A DNA stretch of 64,000 nt. Origin: Erythrobacter sp. (lineage in GTDB: Bacteria > Pseudomonadota > Alphaproteobacteria > Sphingomonadales > Sphingomonadaceae). Position numbers and translations under genes: made by a program. The DNA is taken from positions 1 to 64,000 of the forward strand of contig NZ_JASJAP010000007.1 in the NCBI RefSeq assembly GCF_030066995.1, written 5' to 3'. The notes beneath the pieces were generated by a model. It was not told the DNA's origin. It ran no database searches and saw only the letters and a program-made list of their open reading frames with translations. Of the stretch, positions 36,225 to 43,384 are shown piece by piece. The first letter of the stretch is position 1; each line of letters begins with the position of its first letter.

Positions 36225-37397
36225 ATGCCCACAGCCTATATTGTCGACGCCGTCCGCACTGCGGGTGGCCGCCGCGGCGGTCGCCTGGCCGGGGTTCATC
36301 CGGTGGACCTCCTCGCCAAGTCACTCGACGCGGTTGTCGAGCGCAGCGGGGTCGATCCCTCGGTGATTGACGATGTCGTGACTGGATGCGTCAGCCAGGC
36401 GGGCGAGCAGGCGATGCAGGTCGGGCGCATGGGCGTGCTGGCCTCAAAGCATCTCCCGCAATCGACGCCCGCCGTGACGATTGACCGTCAGTGCGGCTCC
36501 AGCCAGCAGGCGATCCAGTTCGCCGCGCAGGCCGTGATGAGCGGGACGCAGGACCTCGTGATCGCGAGCGGTGTGGAAAGCATGACGCGCGTGCCGATGG
36601 GCTCGACCGCGACGCTGCACATGAAAGAGGGGCTTGGCCACTACAAGTCGCCGGGCCTCGAAGAGAAATATCCCAAGGTCCAGTTCAGCCAATTCATGGG
36701 CGCGGAGATGATCGCGAACAAGCACGGCATGACCAAGGATGAGCTCGATAAGTTCGGGCTTTCGAGCCACGAAAAGGCCATCGCGGCCACGCAGGCCGGG
36801 GCCTTCGACAATGAGATCGTGCCGGTCGAGATCGAGACTCCCGAGGGCAATGAAGTCCACAAGATCGACGAGGGCATCCGCTTTGATGCGAGCCTTGAAG
36901 GCATTGCTGGCGTCAAGTTAATCAGCCCGGATGGCAAGATCACCGCTGCGACCTCCAGCCAAATCTGCGACGGGTCTTCGGCGGTTTTGGTAGTTTCGGA
37001 AGAAGCGCTCAAGGCCCATAACCTCACTCCGATGGCGCGCATTCACAACCTTACCGTCACGGCGGGCGACCCGGTTATCATGCTCGAAGAGCCGCTGTTT
37101 GCGACCGACAAGGCGCTCGAACGCGCTGGGCTCAAGATCGACGATATCGACCTTTACGAAGTCAACGAGGCCTTTGCGCCTGTGCCGCTCGCCTGGCTCA
37201 AGCACACCGGCGCGGACCCCGACAAGCTCAACGTCCATGGCGGCGCGATTGCGCTCGGCCACCCGCTCGGCGCGTCCGGCACCAAGCTGATGGCGACGCT
37301 GGTTCACGGTCTCAAGCGTCACGACAAGAGGTACGGCCTGCAAACGATGTGCGAAGGCGGCGGCGTCGCCAACGTTACTATCGTGGAGAGCCTTTGA
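36225..37397 (+). CDS. Acetyl-CoA acyltransferase (thiolase)
   Basis: Thiolase of 390 residues that carries out thiolytic cleavage of, or condensation to, beta-ketoacyl-CoA. The nucleophile Cys90 lies in DRQCGSSQQA; YEVNEAFAPVPLAW and GGAIALGHPLGASG contribute His, and TMCEGGGVANVTIVE at the C-terminus holds the second Cys. The ATG at 36225 has GGAGA at a good distance and starts with the family's typical AYIVDAVRTAGGRR. It heads an acyl-CoA cluster with the SDR and, beyond an island, the enoyl-CoA hydratase. Substrate length specificity is unknown. Confidence 0.94.
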   Translation: MPTAYIVDAVRTAGGRRGGRLAGVHPVDLLAKSLDAVVERSGVDPSVIDDVVTGCVSQAGEQAMQVGRMGVLASKHLPQSTPAVTIDRQCGSSQQAIQFAAQAVMSGTQDLVIASGVESMTRVPMGSTATLHMKEGLGHYKSPGLEEKYPKVQFSQFMGAEMIANKHGMTKDELDKFGLSSHEKAIAATQAGAFDNEIVPVEIETPEGNEVHKIDEGIRFDASLEGIAGVKLISPDGKITAATSSQICDGSSAVLVVSEEALKAHNLTPMARIHNLTVTAGDPVIMLEEPLFATDKALERAGLKIDDIDLYEVNEAFAPVPLAWLKHTGADPDKLNVHGGAIALGHPLGASGTKLMATLVHGLKRHDKRYGLQTMCEGGGVANVTIVESL

Positions 37398-37408
37398 TTG
37401 AATTGTGC

Positions 37409-37468
37409 GTCCCGGCGGAAGCTGGGACCTCCCGCTAAATTGAACGAGGTCCCAGCCTTCGCTGGGAC
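37409..37468. repeat. Palindromic repeat (family 2 type) between thiolase and SDR
   Basis: Arms 37409-37431 and 37446-37468 are 23-base inverted copies with three mismatches (core GCTGGGACCTC / GAGGTCCCAGC, ending CTTCGCTGGGAC). It fills the 91-base gap between the two genes. The CCAGCCTTCGCTGGGAC hairpin resembles the family-2 elements. Confidence 0.75.
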
Positions 37469-37488
37469 TCACGCTTTAGGAGAGAATA

Positions 37489-38274
37489 ATGGAAGTTTCA
37501 GCCAACACCCCCGCCGTCGTCACCGGCGGAGCCTCCGGCCTAGGCGCGGCCACCGTGCGCGCGCTCGCCGCAAAGGGCGCGAAGGTCGCAATTTTCGACA
37601 TGAACGAGGAAAAGGGCGAAGCGATGGCGGCCGAAGTCGGCGGCGTCTTTTGCAAGGTCAATGTGACCAGCGACGAAGAAGTCGACGCCGCGTTTGCCAA
37701 GGCGCGCGAAGCCCACGGGCAGGAGCGCATTCTGGTCAACTGCGCCGGGATCGGCAATGCGATCAAGACCGCCAGCCGCGACAAGCAGGATGGCTCGATC
37801 AAGCACTTCCCGCTGTCCGCCTTCGATTTTGTCATTCAGGTGAACCTTGTGGGTACCTTCCGCTGCATCGCCAAGTCGGCGGCGGGCATGATGACGCTCG
37901 ATCCGCTCTCCGAAGACGGCGACCGCGGTGCGATCGTTAACACCGCGAGCGTGGCGGCCGAAGACGGCCAGATGGGTCAGGCGGCGTATTCGGCGTCGAA
38001 GGGCGGCGTTGTCGGCATGACCCTGCCGATCGCGCGCGACCTCATGAAGGAAGGTATCCGCGTCAACACCATCCTGCCGGGCATCTTCGAGACCCCGCTG
38101 ATGAACGCCGCGCCCCCGCAGGTAAAGGAAGCGCTCGCGGCGTCCGTGCCGTTCCCCAAGCGCCTCGGTTTGCCTGATGAATACGCGAAGCTAGCCATGT
38201 GCATGATCGAAACCGGATACTTCAACGGCGAAGACGTGCGGCTGGATGGCGCGATCCGGATGGCGCCGCGCTAA
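37489..38274 (+). CDS. SDR-family dehydrogenase, 3-hydroxyacyl-CoA dehydrogenase-like
   Basis: Short-chain dehydrogenase of 261 residues. The cofactor motif TGGASGLG is near residue 13; aspartate in IFDMNEEKG suggests NAD rather than NADP; then NCAG, and the catalytic Ser/Tyr/Lys in NTASVAAEDGQMGQAAYSAS followed by KGG. Overall pattern and length match type-2 3-hydroxyacyl-CoA dehydrogenases (HSD17B10-like). With the thiolase upstream and crotonase downstream it could carry out the dehydrogenase step of beta-oxidation. A strong terminator follows. Confidence 0.9.
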   Translation: MEVSANTPAVVTGGASGLGAATVRALAAKGAKVAIFDMNEEKGEAMAAEVGGVFCKVNVTSDEEVDAAFAKAREAHGQERILVNCAGIGNAIKTASRDKQDGSIKHFPLSAFDFVIQVNLVGTFRCIAKSAAGMMTLDPLSEDGDRGAIVNTASVAAEDGQMGQAAYSASKGGVVGMTLPIARDLMKEGIRVNTILPGIFETPLMNAAPPQVKEALAASVPFPKRLGLPDEYAKLAMCMIETGYFNGEDVRLDGAIRMAPR

Positions 38275-38302
38275 GGGCGATCAACCGGGCGTCGAGACTG
38301 GA

Positions 38303-38337
38303 AACGCCGTTCGCATTTGGGTGCGGACGGCGTTTTT
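38303..38337 (+). terminator. Terminator after the SDR gene
   Basis: AACGCCGTTCGCA pairs with TGCGGACGGCGTT (one mismatch) around a TTTGGG loop, followed by a TTTT run. It closes the thiolase-SDR transcription unit. Confidence 0.85.
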
Positions 38338-38424
38338 TCGTGGTCCGACAGGGCGGCGATGAGGTGGATAGCTGCCTAACCGCTTTCAGATGGCAGGACG
38401 AGATCTATATCGGAAAGGTATTCT

Positions 38425-38625
38425 TCAATCTTTGCTTTCCCGCACGACCTTGCGCGCGATGGACAAAAGATTCTTGTGCCAGCGCACGTCCGAGGGTGTT
38501 GAAGGGCAAACGATCACGCCCTGCGCACAGGCGATCTTCAAATGCTTCCCGCCATACCTGATCTGGAGTACTTGCAATCCGGCGGACTTGCAGAGGCGAA
38601 CGCACTCACGTTCATGCTTTGTCAT
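38425..38625 (-). CDS. Small HicA-like hypothetical protein, 66 residues
   Basis: Small basic protein (MTKHERECVRLCKSAGLQVL..). The predicted order, one helix, then three short strands, then a helix, with GGKHLKI in the second strand, resembles the dsRNA-binding-like fold of HicA toxins (where GSHH lies at this place); this is inference. The VCPSTPSDVRWHKN segment is a pattern seen in uncharacterised small proteins of mobile elements. It starts 16 bases after the RAMA-like gene ends, on the same strand, so the two probably form an operon. The sequence is AT-richer than the flanks. Confidence 0.6.
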   Translation of the reverse strand: MTKHERECVRLCKSAGLQVLQIRYGGKHLKIACAQGVIVCPSTPSDVRWHKNLLSIARKVVRESKD

Positions 38626-38641
38626 TTCTCGATCCTTCGGC

Positions 38642-39199
38642 TTAGAGATTGACTTTAATAGACTTCAGATAGTTTTCACGCAGCAACGCCGCAGGCTGCC
38701 AAACGCTTTCACCTGGAAACCTGAACCAAAGGTCACGCCAGGCATTGCGTGAGGTGCCACCCGCTACTTTCGAGGCGTATTCCGACGGGGAGTACGCACC
38801 GCTATCATCCTTGATCGCGCCATCAATGACCTTGGCGTAATACTGCGTCCCGCCGTAAGTCATGCGAACGTCCGCTCCGGAAGGAACGGTCACATACTTC
38901 CACACCAACGGGCGATTCCCTTCGCGCCGTGCCTTGGCCGCTGCTTCGTCCTGTTGATCCCAGTATTCGAGAACCTGCGGGTAAAACTCAGCAGCGAAAT
39001 CTTCCATACGTTCGTCGAACATGGCCATGAAGCCGTCGCTCGCCCAACCACCGCCGAAGCACTCAGAGCTGAAGTTGTGCTCGATCCAAGCCTCAAGCCG
39101 CGACACAGCCCACTCGACCGGATCGCACTTTCCGTCGGAGAAGCGGATCAGGTCGTCATAGAGCTTCCGGGGGAAGGGGACATAAATAGTTTCAGGCAT
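38642..39199 (-). CDS. Protein with possible RHH N-terminus and RAMA-like C-terminus
   Basis: Protein of 185 residues. The start (MPETIYVPFPRKLYDDLIRF, then DPVEWAVSRLEAWIEHN) reads as strand-helix-helix, as in ribbon-helix-helix DNA-binding proteins. The C-terminal half (PSGADVRMTYGGTQYYAKVI, GAYSPSEYASKVAGGTSRN, AWRDLWFRF) resembles the RAMA/DUF4357-type domain often found with restriction-modification enzymes. Both calls come from pattern only. The ATG at 39199 follows GGGAG; an upstream extension to 39265 is unlikely. It precedes the HicA-like gene in a probable two-gene operon placed within the acyl-CoA cluster, consistent with acquisition by transfer. Confidence 0.65.
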   Translation of the reverse strand: MPETIYVPFPRKLYDDLIRFSDGKCDPVEWAVSRLEAWIEHNFSSECFGGGWASDGFMAMFDERMEDFAAEFYPQVLEYWDQQDEAAAKARREGNRPLVWKYVTVPSGADVRMTYGGTQYYAKVIDGAIKDDSGAYSPSEYASKVAGGTSRNAWRDLWFRFPGESVWQPAALLRENYLKSIKVNL

Positions 39200-39714
39200 T
39201 GTTAGGGCTCCCGATTGCCGTTTTAGCGATAAACAGTCTATGGGCCAAATCGCCAATTTTAGCAAGATGTTTTTTCAAATAGCTAGTTATAGTCTATATG
39301 GTGTGCCTGGGCTGTCATGCGAATGATGCCTGTCCATCGCGGTTCTGATGCTATAAACAGCTAATGAAGGCGACAGCTGCCTCTCGGCAGGTCGCTGCGG
39401 GAAGGAAGAGATTTCCAGATTTCTCCCTCACGGTGCCGTATGGACGCGCGACCGCTTTGAGGAAAACGCGGGCGGAAACCGAACGTCTGACTTTAGGGTC
39501 GTAAGCGGACGGCGATCATTTCCTACTCTGAGCTACCATACTATTCGGAGCGCATGCGCATCAGGCATCCGTTTCTCGCGAAAAGCTCATCTGCATCGAC
39601 ATTCCCCAGCGCCGCTGAAAGGCAATTGAGCGAATGAGCAGTTTTCTTGGCCTGGACAGTGTGTCAGGTGTGTCAGGCGTTGCTCAGCTGCGATGAACCG
39701 ATGAGAGGACTACC
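39200..39714. other. Non-coding gap with palindromes and repeats upstream of the RAMA-like gene
   Basis: 515 bases with no recognisable gene, clearly more AT-rich near 39200-39370. It has a perfect TATAG-T-CTATA palindrome (39288-39298), AGTCTAT at 39235 and 39291, and ATAAACAG at 39229-39236 and 39353-39360. These could be operators of the divergent or minus-strand genes. Near 39658-39680 GTGTCAGG occurs twice. The right end holds the start region of the enoyl-CoA hydratase with a GAGAGGA ribosome site. Confidence 0.55.
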
Positions 39715-40587
39715 ATGACCAACCCAACCCAGATCACGCTCGAAAAGGCCGAGGGCATCGCCACGATCACCTTGAATCGCCCGGACAAGATGAACGCCTA
39801 CACCCGCACGATGGGGCAGGAGATCATCGCGGCAATGGACGATATCGACGCCGACGACAGTGTGCGCGCGGTGATCTTCACGGGCGCGGGGGAGAAGGCG
39901 TTTTGCGCGGGCGCGGATCTGACGCCGGAGGGGGGAGGGCAGGTGTTCTCGGATCCCACGCCAGTGGACGACCTCTCCGATGAGCGCGTGCGCGATGGCG
40001 GTGGGTTGCTCACCTTGCGCTTGTTCGAAAGCAAGAAGCCGCTGATCAGCGCGTGCAACGGCGTCGCGGTCGGCGTTGGCGCCACCATGCAACTCGCGAT
40101 GGACATCCGTCTCGCCAGCGAAACCGCGCGATACGGCTTCGTTTTTGCCCGGCGCGGGATCGTACCCGAGGCAGCCTCAAGCTGGTTTCTGCCCCAGCTT
40201 GTGGGTGTCAGCCAGGCGCTCGAATGGTGTTACACAGGCCGCGTGTTCGACGCGGACGAGGCGCATCGCGGCGGGTTGGTGCGCTCGGTCCATGCGCCCG
40301 GTGTGCTGATGAGCGAAGCGCGCGAACTGGCTCGTGAAATTGCACAGAACACCTCGGCCGTCTCGGTCGCGATGACGCGCGCGATGATGTGGCGGTTGAT
40401 GAGCGCGGACCATCCGATGGAAGCGCACAAGATCGACAGCCGGGCGATTTATCGCCTCTCGCGCGGGGCCGACGCGAAGGAAGGGATCGCGAGCTTTCTC
40501 GAAAAACGCGCGCCCGCTTATCCCGGCAAGGTGAGCGAGGACATGCCCGATTTCTACCCCTGGTGGGAACAGCGCGTTTACGAGTAG
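39715..40587 (+). CDS. Enoyl-CoA hydratase/crotonase-family protein
   Basis: Crotonase-fold enzyme of 290 residues. Residues near 60-70 give the oxyanion-hole region FTGAGEKAFCAGADL, and ACNGVAVGVGATMQLAMDIR and FVFARRGIVPEAASSWFLPQ contain the glycine-rich loop and one catalytic glutamate. It likely hydrates enoyl-CoA in beta-oxidation or degradation of an unusual acid. A GAGAGGA Shine-Dalgarno precedes the ATG. The MarR regulator follows on the same strand; both, with the thiolase and SDR, form an acyl-CoA cluster. Confidence 0.92.
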   Translation: MTNPTQITLEKAEGIATITLNRPDKMNAYTRTMGQEIIAAMDDIDADDSVRAVIFTGAGEKAFCAGADLTPEGGGQVFSDPTPVDDLSDERVRDGGGLLTLRLFESKKPLISACNGVAVGVGATMQLAMDIRLASETARYGFVFARRGIVPEAASSWFLPQLVGVSQALEWCYTGRVFDADEAHRGGLVRSVHAPGVLMSEARELAREIAQNTSAVSVAMTRAMMWRLMSADHPMEAHKIDSRAIYRLSRGADAKEGIASFLEKRAPAYPGKVSEDMPDFYPWWEQRVYE

Positions 40588-40624
40588 GCGCGGCGCGGCT
40601 GTGCGGCCCACTTGAAAATCCGAC

Positions 40625-40642
40625 TGGTTTCAGTAGAAACCA
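40625..40642. promoter_or_regulatory. Candidate MarR operator
   Basis: Perfect inverted repeat TGGTTTC-AGTA-GAAACCA ending 6 bases before the marR start. Such sites close to the start often bind the regulator itself. Confidence 0.5.
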
Positions 40643-40648
40643 ATTGTC

Positions 40649-41167
40649 ATGACCGACACCCTTGAAGCCCCCCCCACCAGTTCGTCAGAAAAGACCGCGG
40701 GCGCGGGCCAGCTTGCGCAGTTTCTGCCCTATCAGCTCTCGATCACTTCGAACGCGGTCAGCGCCCTGATAGCCGAGCGCTATCGCAAGCGCTTTGCCCT
40801 CAAAGTGACCGAATGGCGGATTATGGCGGTGTTGGGCGACGCGTCGCGCGAGCACGAAACGAGCAACGCGGGCGCGGGCATGACTCAGCGCGCGCTGACC
40901 GATGCGACCCTGATGGACAAGGTGGCGGTCAACCGCGCTTGCAAGGTGCTGGAAGCGCGAGGGCTGATCGCTCGCGCGCCAAACGCTGCAGATGGTCGTT
41001 CGCACATTCTTGTGTTGACCGCCGAGGGTCGCGACATTCATCGCGAAGTGTTGCCGCTTGCGCTCGCCACCGAGCGCGAAATCCTAGCCGATTTCAGCGA
41101 GGCGGAGCAGAAGCGCCTGCGCACCATGCTCGAACGGCTGCGCGTAAAGGTGGAAGCTCTGACCTGA
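40649..41167 (+). CDS. MarR-family transcriptional regulator
   Basis: Winged helix-turn-helix repressor of 172 residues. The recognition region shows as TEWRIMAVLGDASREHE, MTQRALTDATLMDKVAVNRA, and the wing at LEARGLIARAPNAADGRSHI, followed by a dimerisation helix with an L/R pattern. An N-terminal 25-residue extension is low complexity. The gene probably controls the adjacent acyl-CoA cluster and responds to an acyl-CoA or aromatic acid. A perfect inverted repeat lies in front of its start. Confidence 0.9.
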   Translation: MTDTLEAPPTSSSEKTAGAGQLAQFLPYQLSITSNAVSALIAERYRKRFALKVTEWRIMAVLGDASREHETSNAGAGMTQRALTDATLMDKVAVNRACKVLEARGLIARAPNAADGRSHILVLTAEGRDIHREVLPLALATEREILADFSEAEQKRLRTMLERLRVKVEALT

Positions 41168-41175
41168 AGAGCGAA

Positions 41176-41206
41176 GCGGCCCGCGAAGGTATCCCTCGCG
41201 AGCCGC
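41176..41206. terminator. Possible hairpin terminator between marR and tadC
   Basis: GCGGCCCGCGA and TCGCGAGCCGC pair over 11 bp with one mismatch around a 9-base loop. There is no T run on either side, so termination is uncertain; the genes are convergent. Confidence 0.4.
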
Positions 41207-41231
41207 GTCGTTAAGCGATCCGCAGACCCGC

Positions 41232-42302
41232 CTAGGTTTCAATCAGCGCGTCGTTGATCGAGCAGGCCGCTGGGCCAAGAATGACGATGAACAGCACCGG
41301 CAAAATGAACAGGATCAGTGGCACAGTCATGATCGCCGGCAGGCGGGCGGCCTTTTCCTCGGCGCGCATCATGCGTTCGTTGCGGAATTCCGCCGAAAGC
41401 ACGCGGAGCGAGGAAGCGAGCGGCGTACCGTAACGCTCGGTCTGGATCATGGTGGTCACCACGCCCTTCACCGCCTCCAGATCGACGCGATAGGCGAGGT
41501 TGTCAAAGGCCAGTTTGCGTTCGTTCAGGAAGGACAATTCAATCGCGGTCAGCGCGAACTCGTCGCCCAGTTCCGGATAGGCCCGGCCCAGTTCCTTGGC
41601 GACGCGGTTGAAGGCGGAGTCGACCGTAAGACCCGCTTCCGCGCAGATCACCAGCAGGTCGAGCGCGTCCGGCAGACCTTTCTGGATTTCCTTGGTCCGC
41701 TTGGAAGACTTGTTCGACAGATAGATCTCTGGCCCCTTATAGCCCACGAACAGCATGAGGCTGACCGCGCCCAGCCGCATCATCGGGCTCCAGTCAGGGA
41801 AGTATTCGACAACGTAGATTACGATGAACCCAAGCAGACCCAGCACAATCGGTCCGATCAGGCGCAGACCGATGATAATGACCGCGAGTTCCTTGTTGCG
41901 ATAACCAGCATGGGCCAGCTTTTGCTGAACCGCTTCGATCTGGCTTTGCTGCAGAACGTTAAGTCGGCCCAGCTGATCGCGCACCGCGTTGGTGGTGTCC
42001 GATTTGCGCGCAAGGCTCGCGCGCTTCTTTGAATTGGAGGTGACGATGCCGGCCTTGAGCTCTTCGCGGCGATCGCTCAGCGCTTTCACGCGCTTCGCCA
42101 TCGGATCCTTGATCGTGAGCGCGGTGTAGATCGCGAACATCACTGCTAGAGCCGCAAGACCCGCCAGCACGGTGCCAACGAAGACGACGTCAAAGCCAAG
42201 CAGGTTTGGTCCTTCTGGCTGGTTCAAAACCGCCACTGCGGCCGTAAGGACGGCGCCATCAAGGTTAAGGAAGGCGAGGGCGGAAGATTGGTCGATGCTC
42301 AT
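41232..42302 (-). CDS. tadC: Tad pilus assembly protein TadC
   Basis: Inner-membrane platform protein of the Tad/Flp pilus, 356 residues. Hydrophobic segments lie near the N-terminus, mid-protein (VLGLLGFIVIYVVEYF) and C-terminus. The T2SS F domain reads KRTKEIQKGLPDALDLLVIC, AEAGLTVDSAFNRVAKELG and ERYGTPLASSLRVLSAEFRN. It is the last gene of the minus-strand operon, 20 bases after tadB. It would pair with TadB to form the platform for pilin extrusion. Confidence 0.93.
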   Translation of the reverse strand: MSIDQSSALAFLNLDGAVLTAAVAVLNQPEGPNLLGFDVVFVGTVLAGLAALAVMFAIYTALTIKDPMAKRVKALSDRREELKAGIVTSNSKKRASLARKSDTTNAVRDQLGRLNVLQQSQIEAVQQKLAHAGYRNKELAVIIIGLRLIGPIVLGLLGFIVIYVVEYFPDWSPMMRLGAVSLMLFVGYKGPEIYLSNKSSKRTKEIQKGLPDALDLLVICAEAGLTVDSAFNRVAKELGRAYPELGDEFALTAIELSFLNERKLAFDNLAYRVDLEAVKGVVTTMIQTERYGTPLASSLRVLSAEFRNERMMRAEEKAARLPAIMTVPLILFILPVLFIVILGPAACSINDALIET

Positions 42303-42322
42303 AGCGTGCTCGTGCGTCCTCG

Positions 42323-43294
42323 TCAGATTTCGAAATTGACCATCTTGGCCATGATTGCGACGCCGATTCCCATCCAGACGAGCCCACCCAAGCCGACGAC
42401 GATCAGTCGATCGTCGGTAAAGAAGGTGCCCAGGTAGCTTGGGTTGATCCAGTAGATCAGGCCGAACACGATGAAGGGTAGTGAGCCGACGATATAGGCC
42501 GACGCCTTCGATTCCGAGCTCATCGCCTTGATCTTGAGCTTCATCTGCGCGCGCTTGCGCAGCACGTCCGCCAGGTTCGAAAGCGTCTCAGCGAGGTTGC
42601 CACCTGTTTCGCGTTGGATAGCCAGCGTGATACAGAAGAAGTTGAATTCGGGGATACCAAGACGATCCGCCGTTTCCTGAAGCGAATCTTCCATCGTCTT
42701 CCCGATCTTGATCCGCTCGACAATGCCTTTGAACTCGATGCCGACAGGGCCTGGCACCTCTTGGGCGACCACAGACAACGTTTCAGTCACCGGCAGACCG
42801 GAGCGAAGACCGCGAACCAGCAGTTCGATCCCATCGGGAAATTTTGCGTTGAATTGCGCGGTGCGCTTGCCGATCATCATCCCGACCACGAGGTGCGGGA
42901 TGCCCGCGCCGACCAAAAGGCCAACGCCAAGCGACAGCAGCGCCGCACCCGATTGAAGGTAAATCAAGACGGTCACCGCCAGCGCAAGACCGACGGAGGT
43001 GTAGATGTATTGCGACACGGTGAATTCGCGACCGGTGCGATCAAGCCTTGTGGCCAGCGCTTCGAGCTGCGACCCCGAGCCAGCGACCTTGTAGGTCTTC
43101 GGTTTGCGCGCGGCGATCGCTTTCTTGAATTGCGATTCGACCTTGGCGTCCATGCTGTCCGAGTGTCGGAAGCGCAGAGCCTGAAGGCGGCGCTTCTGGG
43201 CCGACGCGACACCCGAATTGGCGACAAGGTAGTACCCGCCGACAAGAATACCGAAGATCACAACGGTGATCAGCAGAGTTTGGATGATTTCCAT
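42323..43294 (-). CDS. tadB: Tad pilus assembly protein TadB
   Basis: Platform protein homologous to TadC and GspF, 323 residues. An N-terminal hydrophobic segment (TLLITVVIFGILVGGYYLVA), mid-protein segments and a C-terminal one anchor it; the F domain reads FNAKFPDGIELLVRGLRSGL, PVTETLSVVAQEVPGPVG and RETGGNLAETLSNLADVLRK. It is 90 bases downstream of cpaE. That gap is where cpaF (the secretion ATPase) is expected in most such operons, but nothing encodes it here. Confidence 0.93.
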   Translation of the reverse strand: MEIIQTLLITVVIFGILVGGYYLVANSGVASAQKRRLQALRFRHSDSMDAKVESQFKKAIAARKPKTYKVAGSGSQLEALATRLDRTGREFTVSQYIYTSVGLALAVTVLIYLQSGAALLSLGVGLLVGAGIPHLVVGMMIGKRTAQFNAKFPDGIELLVRGLRSGLPVTETLSVVAQEVPGPVGIEFKGIVERIKIGKTMEDSLQETADRLGIPEFNFFCITLAIQRETGGNLAETLSNLADVLRKRAQMKLKIKAMSSESKASAYIVGSLPFIVFGLIYWINPSYLGTFFTDDRLIVVGLGGLVWMGIGVAIMAKMVNFEI

Positions 43295-43384
43295 GAAACG
43301 ATCGTCCTGCTTTTGTCCTCTGCGTGCGGGCGGGGGGAAGGAGCGGGGAAAGCGCGGCCAGAGGCGCGCGGGTCCCCGTCTCGC

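Noticed and set aside
38275-39714. Prophage or integrative element around the RAMA-like gene
   Set aside because: No integrase, phage structural gene, tRNA or attachment repeat was seen; only a two-gene insertion is supported.
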